Under the pieces are notes generated by a model. The model was given only the letters and a program-made list of their open reading frames with translations. It made no database searches and was not told the origin of the DNA. Below are positions 8,827 through 17,190 of a stretch of 64,000 nt of DNA, piece by piece; position 1 is the first letter of the stretch, and each line of letters opens with the position of its first letter. The DNA is from Streptomyces sp. MNU76 (GTDB taxonomy: Bacteria > Actinomycetota > Actinomycetes > Streptomycetales > Streptomycetaceae): NCBI RefSeq assembly GCF_020982545.1, contig NZ_JAJKLK010000021.1, forward strand, positions 186,001-250,000, read 5' to 3'. Position numbers and translations under genes: made by a program.

Positions 8827-8883
8827 GGGCGCGCCCCGAACGCGGGGCGCGCCCTACCCGCGCGCGTGCGCGAACGCGCGCGG
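8827..8883. terminator. Two tandem GC-rich hairpins between convergent genes
   Basis: GGGCGCGCCCCG (8827-8838) pairs perfectly with CGGGGCGCGCCC (8843-8854) around AACG. Right behind it CCGCGCGCGT (8858-8867) pairs with ACGCGCGCGG (8874-8883). They fill the gap between the convergent thioesterase and TetR genes and probably act as a bidirectional terminator. Confidence 0.7.
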
Positions 8884-8890
8884 AGATGTG

Positions 8891-9517
8891 TCAGTCCAGC
8901 CAGTGGTGACAGCCGATGCTGATCAGCCGCATCCGTCGGCCCGCCAGCCGGGTCACCCGCAGGCGCTCCTCCTCCGGCTGGCCCTGGGCCTCCAGGAACA
9001 GCGAGGCGGTCATCAGCATCTGGTCGACGTACAGGCCCGCGAGCATCAGCCGGTCGTCGTCCGTCCACCCCGCGGTCTCCGGCCGCTTGGCCAGCTCGCC
9101 GCGCACCTCCTCGGCGAACCGGGTCAGTTGGCCCTGGATGGCGTCCCGCACCGGCTGGACCCCGCTGTGCCGTTCGCGCGCGATGAACCGGACGTGTGCG
9201 GGGTACCCGTCGACATGGCGGGCGATCAGCTCCACGGCGCGCTCGACGAGTTCGTCACTGTCGCCCACCGCCGACATCAGGTCCGCGAGCACGGGGTGCA
9301 GACTGCCGAGCACCTCCTCGACCAGCGCGACACCGAGGTCCGCGGTCGACCGGAAGTGCCGGTAGAACGCGGTGGGGGCGACGCCCACGGCGCGGGTGAC
9401 CTCGCGAAGTCCCAGGCTGCTGAGGCTCTGCTCCTCCAGCAGGGCCAGCGCGGCGTCCATGAGCGCCCGCCGGGTCTTCTGCTTCTGCACCTGCCGGACG
9501 CCGAACGTGTGACTCAT
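8891..9517 (-). CDS. TetR-family transcriptional regulator (FabR-like)
   Basis: A 208-residue repressor. The N-terminal helix-turn-helix is clear: RRALMDAALALLEEQSLSSL, then LREVTRAVGVAPTAFYRHF around residues 36-55. The C-terminal part (VRFIARERHSGVQPVRDAI, then LFLEAQGQ) resembles the FabR/TetR subgroup linked to fatty-acid genes, from recall. It is transcribed away from a 54-aa membrane protein. The spacer contains two near-identical 13-bp sites, so self-regulation and control of the divergent gene are likely. Confidence 0.85.
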   Translation of the reverse strand: MSHTFGVRQVQKQKTRRALMDAALALLEEQSLSSLGLREVTRAVGVAPTAFYRHFRSTADLGVALVEEVLGSLHPVLADLMSAVGDSDELVERAVELIARHVDGYPAHVRFIARERHSGVQPVRDAIQGQLTRFAEEVRGELAKRPETAGWTDDDRLMLAGLYVDQMLMTASLFLEAQGQPEEERLRVTRLAGRRMRLISIGCHHWLD

Positions 9518-9523
9518 GCCATG

Positions 9524-9593
9524 CAGTTAACAACTGTTCTCCGTAATTGCAAAGCCGGGCAGCGCGCTAGACTCGGGAGTCAGTGAACAACTG
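9524..9593. promoter_or_regulatory. Paired 13-bp operators for the TetR regulator
   Basis: CAGTTAACAACTG at 9524-9536 is itself a palindrome (CAGTT-AAC-AACTG). CAGTGAACAACTG at 9581-9593 differs by one base, and a partial copy (CCCAACTG) ends at 9617. The sites are 57 bp apart between divergent genes. Confidence 0.6.
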
Positions 9594-9637
9594 TAACTAC
9601 AACCGTTCACCCAACTGTCACGAGAGGCGTTCCCACG

Positions 9638-9802
9638 ATGTTGTTCCTCGTCGCCGCACTTCTTCTGCTGGGTGTCGTCCTGGGCACCGTGGCTCACGTG
9701 CCGCCGGCCGTCTCGACCGTGCTGGCCGTCGGTATCGCCCTCTGGCTGGCGATCTTCGCGTACCGCGAGCGCCAATCCCGCCGCGGCCGCGGCACGCACT
9801 GA
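9638..9802 (+). CDS. 54-aa membrane protein, likely TetR target
   Basis: The protein starts MLFLVAALLLLGVVLGTVA and contains a second hydrophobic stretch (VSTVLAVGIALWLAIFAY), ending in a basic tail RERQSRRGRGTH. Two helices with a positive C-terminus suggest a small hairpin inner-membrane protein. GAGAGGCG lies about 10 nt before the ATG. The family is not recognised. Its place downstream of two TetR-type sites and divergent from the TetR gene suggests direct repression by that regulator. Confidence 0.6.
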   Translation: MLFLVAALLLLGVVLGTVAHVPPAVSTVLAVGIALWLAIFAYRERQSRRGRGTH

Positions 9803-9987
9803 CCGTCCGCCGCGACGGCCACCGCCACAGCGGCAGCCACCGCCACCGTCGAACGACCGTCCGCCGAGAACCCGTTGGGAGCAGATCGACCATGCAGCTC
9901 ACCGCCGCACGTCAGCAGACCGGAACCACCACGTCCCGTCCCCGGGGCCGGGACGCCGACGGCATGGCCGTCGCCTCCTTCGTCCTA

Positions 9988-11235
9988 GTAGACTGTCGCG
10001 GCTAGTTTTTGGGATAGAGGTGGCGCAGTTTGATGCGTGCGTCGTGGGTGGTGAACTGCCAGTTCACCTGACGCTGGTCGGTGTTGGTGGCGTTCTGCCA
10101 GGCTGAGAGTTCGGTGTTGAGGGTGTCGAGGTCGCTGATCCGGCGGTCGAGGCATTGCCGGGTCAGTGCGGAGAGTTCGATCTCGGCGATGTTGAGCCAT
10201 GACCCGTGCTTGGGCGTGTGGTGGATCTCGAGGCGTTGGGCCAGGGCGAATGCCTCTTCGGGTTCGAACGCCTCGTACAACGAGGCGATGTTGTGGGTGT
10301 TGAGGTTGTCCATCACCAGCACCACGGTCTCGGCGTCGGGGTAGTCCACGCTCAGTAACTGTTTGACCTGGCTTACCCAGTCGATCCGGGTCCGCCGGGA
10401 CAGTGCCTGAACGCGACGCCACCCGCGCAGGGGTTCGACCCACACGAAGATCGAGGACGTGCCGCAGCGGATGTACTCGCTGTCCTGGCGGGCGTCGTGA
10501 CCAGGGCGGGCCGGGAGTGGGTCGCGGGCATCGCCGAGGAGCTGGTAGGGCTTCTCGTCCATGCACACCACCGGACGTGCCGGGTCGTAGGGCCGGGCAT
10601 AGACGGCCAGCACGTCTTCCATCCGGGCCGCGAACTCCGCGTTCGCCCGGGGTGGGATGGTCCAGCACTTTCTCAGGTGAGGGCGCAGTTCCGTTTTTTT
10701 AAGACCCGCCCGATGGTGGAGTGGTCCAGATCGGGGATGTCCTCGGCCAGCGCGACATGTTTCTCCAGCAGCCGCAGCGACCACCGGGTATGGCCCTGGG
10801 GTGGCTGTGAGCACGCCATCGCGATCAGCCGGGCTTCGACCTCGCCGGTCACCGGCGAGGGCACCGGTGGGAGGTCGCGCTTCTTCCGCGCGATCGTGGC
10901 GTGCACATCGCCACCGGTCTCGGCGAAACGCTTGGCGACCAGCCGTAACGTCTCACCGGAGACGCCGAGCCGGGCCGCGATCACCGCCTTGGGATCCACG
11001 TCTCCCACCGAGGTGTCCAGTGCTAGCAGTACACGCGCACGCATGATCATCGAGGCCCCACGAACACCCGTGGTGGTCACCCGGACCAACTCCTCACGAT
11101 CCTGCGGTGTCAACCTGACCGGCCGCTTCTTCTGTGAACCCATGACGACAGTCCTGTCCGGCAAAAGGGAAGGAGGAACCCACCAGACACCAGCCTCCCA
11201 ACCAGACACGCCACAACTAAGCAGCGACGCACTAC
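9988..11235 (-). mobile_element. IS630-family insertion sequence
   Basis: A 1,248-bp element flanked by TA at 9986-9987 and 11236-11237, the two-base duplication typical of IS630/Tc1-mariner elements. The ends are imperfect inverted repeats: the left begins GTAGACTGTCGCGGCTAG and the right, read inward, begins GTAGTGCGTCGCTGCTTAG. It carries one transposase in two overlapping frames on the minus strand, opposite to the disrupted gene. The boundaries are confirmed by the restored DUF4190 frame. Confidence 0.88.
10002..11143 (-). CDS. IS630-type transposase in two frames
   Basis: The first frame (from ATG at 11143) encodes two helix-turn-helix domains (LTPQDREELVRV; VIAARLGVSGETLRLVAKRF) and stops at 10673. 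The second, entered near 10700, encodes the DDE catalytic domain: VVCMDEKPYQ (first Asp), VLVMDNLNTH (second Asp) and HGSWLNIAEIE (Glu). The frames meet at seven adenines on the minus strand (10694-10700). A -1 slip on A-AAA-AAA joins them into about 380 residues; equally, one lost A would explain the break. The first-frame codon before the A-run is a rare TTA. Confidence 0.82.
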
Positions 11236-11532
11236 TAGGCCTGCTGGGCCTCCTCGTGCTCAACCTCTTCCTCGGCCCCATCGCGATCGTCCTCGCGGCG
11301 GTGGCCCTCAAGCGCGGCACGACACGACGGGGCCGCGCCTTCCTGGGCCTCGGCCTGGGCGTCGCCGACCTGATCGTCCTCGCCACCCTGATGCAGACGA
11401 CGAACACCGTCTCCTGGAGCATCTGACGGTCGAGGGCCGAGAGCGCGGCCAGGAGCACCAGGTGCTCTTACGGCCAAGTCCGGGCCGCACCGCTGAGGCC
11501 ACCCGAACACGGCCCCGTAGAATCGGCTCACC

Positions 11533-12702
11533 ATGGCTTACCTCGACCACGCGGCGACCACCCCGATGCTCCCCGAGGCGGCAGAGGCCCTGACCGCCCA
11601 GCTGGGCGTCACCGGCAACGCCTCCTCGCTGCACGCCTCCGGCCGCCGAGCGCGGCGCACCGTCGAGGAGGCCCGCGAGACCCTCGCCGAGGCCCTCGGG
11701 GCCCGGCCCAGCGAGGTGGTCCTCACCTCCGGCGGCACCGAGGCCGACAACCTCGCCGTGAAGGGTCTCTACTGGTCCCGCCGCGACGCCGACCCGGCCC
11801 GCACCCGGGTCCTGGCCAGTCCCGTCGAACACCACGCGGTCCTCGACGCCGTCCACTGGCTCGGCGACCACGAGGGCGCCACCGTCGAGTACCTCCCGGT
11901 CGACCCGTACGGCCGGGTCCACCCCGATGCCCTCCGCGAGGCCGTCGCCCGCAACCCCGACGACGTCGCCCTGGCCACCGTGATGTGGGCCAACAACGAG
12001 ATCGGCACGATCATGCCGGTCCGCGAACTCGCCGACGTGGCGGCGGAGTTCGACGTCCCGCTGCATGCCGACGCGGTCCAGGCGTTCGGTCAGGTTCCGG
12101 TCGACTTCGAGGCCTCCGGGCTCGCCGCGATGACCGTCTCCGGTCACAAGATCGGCGGCCCGTACGGCATCGGCGCGCTGCTGCTGGGCCGCGAGTACAG
12201 CCCCGTACCCGTGCTGCACGGCGGCGGCCAGGAGCGCCATGTCCGCTCCGGCACTCTCGACGTCCCGGCCGTCGCCTCCTTCGCGGTCGCCGGCCGGCTG
12301 GCCGCCGAGCAGCGCGAGTGGTTCGCCCGGGAGATCGGCACCCTGCGCGACGCCCTCGTCGAGGCGGTCCGTACGGCGGTGCCGGACGCCGTGCTGGGCG
12401 GTGACCCGTCCCCCGCGGGACGCCTTCCGGCCAACGCGCACTTCACGTTCCCCGGCTGCGAGGGCGACTCGTTGCTGCTGCTCCTCGACGCCCAGGGCAT
12501 CGAGTGCTCCACGGGTTCCGCCTGCACGGCCGGCGTCGCCCAGCCCAGCCATGTCCTCCTCGCCACCGGCACCGACCCCGACCTGGCCCGCGGCACCCTC
12601 CGCTTCTCCCTCGGCCACACCTCCACGGAGGCGGACGTCGAGGCGGTCGCGAAGGCGATCGGCCCGGTGGTGGAACGCGCCCGCACCGCGGGCCTGAGCT
12701 GA
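11533..12702 (+). CDS. Cysteine desulfurase (IscS/NifS type)
   Basis: A 389-residue PLP enzyme that takes sulfur from cysteine as an enzyme-bound persulfide. It begins MAYLDHAATTP; the cofactor site has VEHHAVLD and the Schiff-base lysine in SGHKIGGPYG; the sulfur-carrying cysteine lies in the loop ECSTGSACTAG near residue 328. The gene sits 820 bp upstream of mnmA on the same strand, with an amidase gene on the opposite strand between. It probably supplies sulfur for tRNA 2-thiouridine as well as other cofactors. It begins about 100 bp after the DUF4190 remnant. Confidence 0.93.
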   Translation: MAYLDHAATTPMLPEAAEALTAQLGVTGNASSLHASGRRARRTVEEARETLAEALGARPSEVVLTSGGTEADNLAVKGLYWSRRDADPARTRVLASPVEHHAVLDAVHWLGDHEGATVEYLPVDPYGRVHPDALREAVARNPDDVALATVMWANNEIGTIMPVRELADVAAEFDVPLHADAVQAFGQVPVDFEASGLAAMTVSGHKIGGPYGIGALLLGREYSPVPVLHGGGQERHVRSGTLDVPAVASFAVAGRLAAEQREWFAREIGTLRDALVEAVRTAVPDAVLGGDPSPAGRLPANAHFTFPGCEGDSLLLLLDAQGIECSTGSACTAGVAQPSHVLLATGTDPDLARGTLRFSLGHTSTEADVEAVAKAIGPVVERARTAGLS

Positions 12703-12742
12703 GCCGATCAGGCCCCGGAACCAGGCGCGGGACCGTCGAGGT

Positions 12743-13462
12743 TCAGGCCGGCGTGGACGCCCCGGTCTTCGCCGCCGCGCGCACCAGCTTCATGTAGCGG
12801 TCCCAGTCCCAGCCCTCTCCGGGGTCCGTGTGGTCCGTCCCCGGGACCTCGACATGGCCGAGGATGTGCTCGCGGTCGAGAGGGATGTCGTACCGCGCGC
12901 AGATCCGGGCCGTCAGCCGTGCGGAGGCCTCGTACATCTCGTCGGTGAAGTCCTCGGGCTTCTCGACGAAACCCTCGTGCTCGATGCCGACACTGCGCTC
13001 GTTGTAGTCGCGGTTGCCCGCGTGGTACGCCACGTCCAGCTCGCGGATCATCTGGGCGACATGGCCGTCCTTGCGGACGATGTAGTGCGCCGCCGCGCCG
13101 TGTGCCGGGTCCTGGAAGACCTTCACCGCGCTGTCGAAGCTGCCCTGGGTGACATGGATGATCACCATGTCTATGCCGAAGTCGTCCGGCCGGTCCGCCA
13201 GTCGCCAGTTCGCGTCCGACGCCGCCACCCACTTCGCACCCGTGTAGTCGACCTCGCCGTCCTTGCGCGGCTTCGCGACCCCCGGCACCCGCCACCACGC
13301 GCGCGTCAGCTCGTCCCGCGCCACCACGGCGGTACCGACGGCGGCCACGGCCGTGCCGATGAGCAGCGCGCGGCGGCCGACGCGGCGGTCCGCGTCCCCG
13401 CCGCCGGAGGCGCTCGCTCCGCCGCTCCCGGAACCGTTCTTCGAAGCCCTTCTCGTTCCCAC
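12743..13462 (-). CDS. N-acetylmuramoyl-L-alanine amidase, exported
   Basis: A 239-residue amidase_2 enzyme cutting the bond between muramic acid and the stem peptide. The N-terminus has paired arginines (DADRRVGRRALL) before a hydrophobic stretch of about 18 residues, a Tat-like signal or membrane anchor. Zinc ligands of the family are visible as His in VIIHVTQG, His in LGHVEVPG and the acidic HTDPGEGWDW. The segment AHYIVRKDGHVAQMI is the usual substrate-binding core. It is divergent from mnmA with only 59 bp between starts. Confidence 0.88.
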   Translation of the reverse strand: MGTRRASKNGSGSGGASASGGGDADRRVGRRALLIGTAVAAVGTAVVARDELTRAWWRVPGVAKPRKDGEVDYTGAKWVAASDANWRLADRPDDFGIDMVIIHVTQGSFDSAVKVFQDPAHGAAAHYIVRKDGHVAQMIRELDVAYHAGNRDYNERSVGIEHEGFVEKPEDFTDEMYEASARLTARICARYDIPLDREHILGHVEVPGTDHTDPGEGWDWDRYMKLVRAAAKTGASTPA

Positions 13463-13521
13463 GAGCTGTCAACGGATACTCGCGGGCTCCGGTTCCCGGC
13501 GCCCCGTACCCTGGAAGGGTT

Positions 13522-14652
13522 ATGACTGAGATCTCGCAGCGCACCCGCCCCCTCCGTGTCCTCGCCGCCATGTCCGGCGGGGTCGACTCCGCCGTGGCCG
13601 CCGCCCGCGCGGCGGAAGCCGGGCACGACGTGACGGGCGTCCATCTGGCGCTGTCCGCGAACCCGCAGTCCTTCCGGACCGGCGCGCGCGGCTGCTGCAC
13701 GATCGAGGACTCCCGGGACGCCCGCCGCGCCGCGGACGTCATCGGCATCCCCTTCTACGTCTGGGACCTCGCCGAGCGCTTCCGCGAGGACGTCGTCGAG
13801 GACTTCATCGCCGAGTACGAGGCGGGGCGGACCCCGAACCCCTGCCTGCGCTGCAACGAGAAGATCAAGTTCGCGGCCCTGCTCGACAAGGCCCTCGCCC
13901 TGGGCTTCGACGCCGTCTGCACGGGCCACTACGCCCAGGTGATCGTGCGGGAGGACGGCACGCGGGAGCTGCACCGCGCCTCCGACATGGCCAAGGACCA
14001 GTCCTACGTCCTCGGCGTGCTCGACGACCGGCAGCTCGCCCACGCCCTGTTCCCCCTCGGCGACACGGTGACGACGAAGGACGAGATCCGCGCGGAGGCC
14101 GAGCGCAGGGGACTGGCGGTCGCCAAGAAGCCCGACTCCCACGACATCTGCTTCATCGCCGACGGCGACACCCAGGGCTTCCTCGCCCACCGGCTGGGCC
14201 GCTCCGAGGGCGACATCCTCGACGAGTCCGGCAACGTCCTGGGCACTCACGAGGGCGCCTACGGCTACACCATCGGCCAGCGCAAGGGCCTGCGCATCGG
14301 TACGCCCGCCCCCGACGGCAAGCCGCGCTACGTCCTCGACATCTCCCCGGTGGACAACACGGTGACGGTCGGCCCGGCCGCCGCCCTCGACGTCGACGCC
14401 CTGACCGCGATCCGCCCCCGCTGGTGCGGCGCGGCACCCACCGGCCCCGGCACCTACACGGCCCAGCTGCGCGCCCACGGCGGCGAGACCGAGGTCCGCG
14501 CGGAGCTGGTCGACGACGAGCTCCAGGTCCGCTTCACCGAGCCGGTCCGGGGCGTGGCCCCCGGGCAGGCGATCGTCCTGTACGACGGCACGCGTGTGGT
14601 GGGGTCGGCGACGATCGCGTCGACCACGCGCGCGCGGGCGGGCGTGGTGTAG
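13522..14652 (+). CDS. mnmA: tRNA-specific 2-thiouridylase MnmA
   Basis: A 376-residue cytoplasmic enzyme that activates U34 of Lys, Glu and Gln tRNAs with ATP and inserts sulfur. The PP-loop SGGVDS lies at residues 18-23. The two catalytic cysteines are in NPCLRCNEKIKF and in HDICFIADGD, and the tRNA-binding DSHDIC..G....IGQRKGL and C-terminal barrel follow. One difference from E. coli MnmA is the actinobacterial insert around ARGCCTIED. The cysteine desulfurase lies upstream. Confidence 0.95.
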   Translation: MTEISQRTRPLRVLAAMSGGVDSAVAAARAAEAGHDVTGVHLALSANPQSFRTGARGCCTIEDSRDARRAADVIGIPFYVWDLAERFREDVVEDFIAEYEAGRTPNPCLRCNEKIKFAALLDKALALGFDAVCTGHYAQVIVREDGTRELHRASDMAKDQSYVLGVLDDRQLAHALFPLGDTVTTKDEIRAEAERRGLAVAKKPDSHDICFIADGDTQGFLAHRLGRSEGDILDESGNVLGTHEGAYGYTIGQRKGLRIGTPAPDGKPRYVLDISPVDNTVTVGPAAALDVDALTAIRPRWCGAAPTGPGTYTAQLRAHGGETEVRAELVDDELQVRFTEPVRGVAPGQAIVLYDGTRVVGSATIASTTRARAGVV

Positions 14653-14777
14653 CTCCACGGCCACGATCGTCCCCCTCCGGGTAGCCGTCCGCGCGTGCGC
14701 GGCGCAGGCTGCTTGGTGTGCTCGTCGAGCCCAGCCGGAGGCCCTGACGGGCCGCAGGGGGGACGTAGGAGGCCGTG

Positions 14778-15797
14778 ATGACAGCCATAGATCCGTCCGG
14801 GCAGCCGGGAAACCCGTCCGAGCGGCCCGAGAACCCCTCCGGGGGGCCCGAAAACCCCACCGGGCGGTCCGGGAACCCCTCTAGGCAGGCCGGGAACCCG
14901 TCCGAGCAGTCAGGGAACTTGGCCGAGCGGCCCGGGAGAGCGTCCGGGCAGGCCGTGGACCCGTCCGGGAGGGGTTCCGGACGCGGGCGTCAGTCCAGGA
15001 ACCGGCGGAGTCTCACCCACCGCGTCCGCTACGCGCTGCGTCACCCCCGGCGCGTGCCCGCGCACGCCCGGCGGGTCGCGCGGGACACCTGGCTTCAGCT
15101 CAAGCACCGCGACCACATCTCCTACTACCGGGCCGTCATGGCCGCCGACACGGCGCGCAGCCCGGAGGCCGCCGTCGGGCACAACCCGTCGGTCGAGAAG
15201 TGGGAACGCATGGGCCGGATGCAGTTCGAGTACCTCCTGCGGCACGGCCTGGAGCCACGGCACCGGATGCTGGAGATCGGCTGCGGGAACCTGCGGGCCG
15301 GTCGGCTGTTCATCGACCACCTGGACACCGGCAACTACTACGGCATCGACATCTCGCCGGCCATCCTCATGGAGGCGCAGCGCACCCTCGCCCGAGAGGG
15401 TCTGCAGGCCAAGCTGCCGCATCTGGCGCTCGTCGCCGACCTCACCTTCTCCTTCCTGCCCTCCGGGTACTTCGACGTCGTCCACGCGCACAGCGTGTTC
15501 TCCCACTCGCCGCCGCACGTCATCGAGCAGTGCCTCGCCCACGTGGGCCGGGTCCTCGCCCCGGGCGGCTTCTTCGACTTCACCTTCGGCCGCACCGAGG
15601 GCGCCGAACACCAGGTGCTGCACGAGGACTTCTACTACCGGACCGAGACCCTCGTCGAACTCGCCCGCACATACGGCCTGTCCGCCCGCCTGATGGACGA
15701 CTGGGAGGACCTGCCGCACCGCCAGTCGAAGATCCGCGTGACGGTGGCGGAGGAAGCCGGTGGACCGGCGGACCCCGATGTCGGTGCCGCCCCCTAA
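14778..15797 (+). CDS. SAM-dependent methyltransferase with repetitive N-terminus
   Basis: A 339-residue class I methyltransferase. Motif I is HRMLEIGCGNLRAGRLFI, followed by YYGIDISPAILMEAQ and the FDVVHAHSVFSH motif that precedes the catalytic face; the substrate is unknown. ATG at 14778 is preferred to GTG at 14775 because AGGAGG at 14767-14772 is then five bases away. The first 65 residues are an unusual low-complexity extension built of seven-residue units NPSxxxG, followed by a strongly basic linker (GRGRQSRNRRSLTHRVRY) that may contact membrane or nucleic acid. Confidence 0.8.
   Translation: MTAIDPSGQPGNPSERPENPSGGPENPTGRSGNPSRQAGNPSEQSGNLAERPGRASGQAVDPSGRGSGRGRQSRNRRSLTHRVRYALRHPRRVPAHARRVARDTWLQLKHRDHISYYRAVMAADTARSPEAAVGHNPSVEKWERMGRMQFEYLLRHGLEPRHRMLEIGCGNLRAGRLFIDHLDTGNYYGIDISPAILMEAQRTLAREGLQAKLPHLALVADLTFSFLPSGYFDVVHAHSVFSHSPPHVIEQCLAHVGRVLAPGGFFDFTFGRTEGAEHQVLHEDFYYRTETLVELARTYGLSARLMDDWEDLPHRQSKIRVTVAEEAGGPADPDVGAAP
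14811..14936. repeat. 21-bp coding minisatellite, six copies
   Basis: Six head-to-tail 21-bp units, each starting AACCC or a variant of it, encode NPSERPE, NPSGGPE, NPTGRSG, NPSRQAG, NPSEQSG and NLAERPG. The length keeps frame, so copy number can change without breaking the methyltransferase. Confidence 0.85.
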
Positions 15798-15806
15798 CGT
15801 GGACGT

Positions 15807-16378
15807 ATGAAATCTGTGTCTTCCTCTCCGCCGCCGACCTCGCCGACCGCTACACGGGCCCCGCGAAGGACTTCGCCAAGCTGATCGGCAAGGGCGGACA
15901 CACCCTGGTGTGGGGCGGTTCGGACGTCGGGCTGATGAAGGTGGTCGCCGACGGTGTGCAGGAGGCGGGCGGCAGACTGCTGGGCGTCTCCGCCGAGTTC
16001 CTGTCGGCGAAGGCACGGCCCGGCACCGACGAGATGGTGGTCGCCCGGGATTTGGCCTGGGGGCACCTCCCACGCCCTTAAGGCAGTGGGGGAGCCAAGC
16101 GGCTGCTGCTGGAGAAGGCCGACGCGGTCGTCATCATGGTCGGCGGCACCGGCACGCTCGACGAGGCGACCGAGATCCTGGAGCTGAAGAAGCACGGCCA
16201 CACCGAGATGCCGGTGGTCCTGCTGAACACCGCCGGTTTCTACGACGGGTTGAAGGAGCAGTTCCGGCGCATGGAGGACGAGGGCTTCCTGCCTCGCCCG
16301 CTCACCGACCTGGTCTTCTTCGCGGAGGAGCCGGTGGGGGCGATGGCTTATCTGGAGGAGAGCCGGGGCGTCGCCTGA
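15807..16378 (+). pseudogene. LOG/TIGR00730-family gene, disrupted twice
   Basis: The LOG signature is present: GKGGHTLVWGGSDVGLMKVV in the first half and VGGTGTLDEATEILELKKHG in the second (the GGGTGT-E type nucleotide-binding motif). LOG proteins release cytokinin-like free bases or hydrolyse nucleoside monophosphates. Two lesions are seen. The only fitting ATG (15807) is one base out of frame with the body, as if ATGAAAATC had lost an A. A 39-bp palindromic insert at 16058-16096 adds an in-frame TAA at 16079-16081, after which the original frame resumes. A short product from ATG 16136 is possible but would lack half of the fold. Confidence 0.78.
16058..16096. repeat. 39-bp palindromic insert inside the LOG gene
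   Basis: The insert runs from TGGGGGCACCTCCCACGCC through CTTAA to GGCAGTGGGGGAGCC. Its two sides can fold on each other (CTCCCACGCC against GGCAGTGGGGGAG, imperfect). It is a multiple of three, so it adds 13 codons with one stop. I saw no second copy in this window. Confidence 0.6.
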
Positions 16379-16458
16379 GGCCGGGTGAGCGCGAGGCGGG
16401 GGCAGCGTGGGGCCGGGTGAGCGTGAGGGTGCGCCCCGGATGATGCGAGCATGACCGC

Positions 16459-17148
16459 ATGGCTACTCATGTGATCACCGGGGCGGGTTCCGGCATCGGC
16501 GCGGCCGTCGCCCGACGGCTGCACGAGCGCGGCGACGACCTCGTGCTGCACGCGCGCGACGCGGGGCGGGCGAAGGAGCTGGCGGCTCAGTTCCCGGGGG
16601 CGCGGACCCTGGTCGGCGATCTGGCGGACCCGGACAAGCTGTCCTGGGCCTTCTCCCACCAGACCCTGCCCGACCGGGTGGACTCGCTGCTGCACATCGC
16701 GGGTGTGGTCGACCTCGGCGCGGTGGGCGACCTGACCCCGAAGACCTGGCGGCACCAGCTCAACGTCAACCTCGTCTCGCCCGCCGAGCTGACCCGTCAC
16801 TTCCTGCCCCCACTGCGGGCCGCGCGGGGGCACGTGGTGTTCGTCAACTCGGGCGCGGGGCTCAACGCGCACGCGGACTGGTCCGCCTACGCGGCCTCCA
16901 AGCACGGGCTCAAGGCACTCGCCGACTCCCTGCGCTGGGAGGAGCACGGCAATGGGATCCGGGTGACCACGGTCTACCCCGGGCGCACCGCCAGTCCCAT
17001 GCAGGCGAAGGTCCACCAGCAGGAGGGCAAGGAGTACGACGCCTCGCGGTGGATCGCGCCGGAGTCGGTCGCCACGACGATCCTCATGGCCCTGGACCTC
17101 CCCCGGGACGCGGAGGTGAACGACCTCACGGTCCGCCCCGGCGCCTGA
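16459..17148 (+). CDS. Short-chain dehydrogenase/reductase
   Basis: A 229-residue classical SDR. The dinucleotide motif TGAGSGIG starts at residue 7, the structural motif is HIAGV in place of NNAG, and the active site has NSG for Ser and YAASKHG for Tyr-Lys. Arginine in VLHARDAG after strand 2 points to NADP(H). The substrate cannot be inferred. It starts 80 bp after the broken LOG gene, a spacer that contains an 18-bp direct repeat (GGCCGGGTGAGCG, at 16379 and 16411), and is followed by a large palindromic repeat that probably ends transcription. Confidence 0.85.
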   Translation: MATHVITGAGSGIGAAVARRLHERGDDLVLHARDAGRAKELAAQFPGARTLVGDLADPDKLSWAFSHQTLPDRVDSLLHIAGVVDLGAVGDLTPKTWRHQLNVNLVSPAELTRHFLPPLRAARGHVVFVNSGAGLNAHADWSAYAASKHGLKALADSLRWEEHGNGIRVTTVYPGRTASPMQAKVHQQEGKEYDASRWIAPESVATTILMALDLPRDAEVNDLTVRPGA

Positions 17149-17190
17149 CAACTCGGGGGGTGCGTGTTTCGGCGGCGGGTGCGGGTGAGC

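Larger units (their letters stand above)
9892..11426 (+). pseudogene. DUF4190-family membrane protein split by an IS element
   Basis: The reading frame from ATG 9892 runs 32 codons to ASFVL and breaks at 9987. It resumes at 11238 as GLLGLLVLNLFLGPIAIVLA and runs to TGA at 11424-11426. Joining the two pieces at one copy of the TA duplication restores an uninterrupted 94-residue protein with two hydrophobic segments and the LGPIAIVLAAVALKRG and FLGLGLGVADLIVLA blocks of DUF4190 proteins. The exact restoration shows the gene was intact before insertion. The upstream piece alone encodes no membrane helix, so function is probably lost. Confidence 0.85.

Noticed and set aside
16379..16428. Direct repeat GGCCGGGTGAGCG, two copies, before the SDR gene
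   Set aside because: Short, GC-rich and possibly a local duplication; no functional context.
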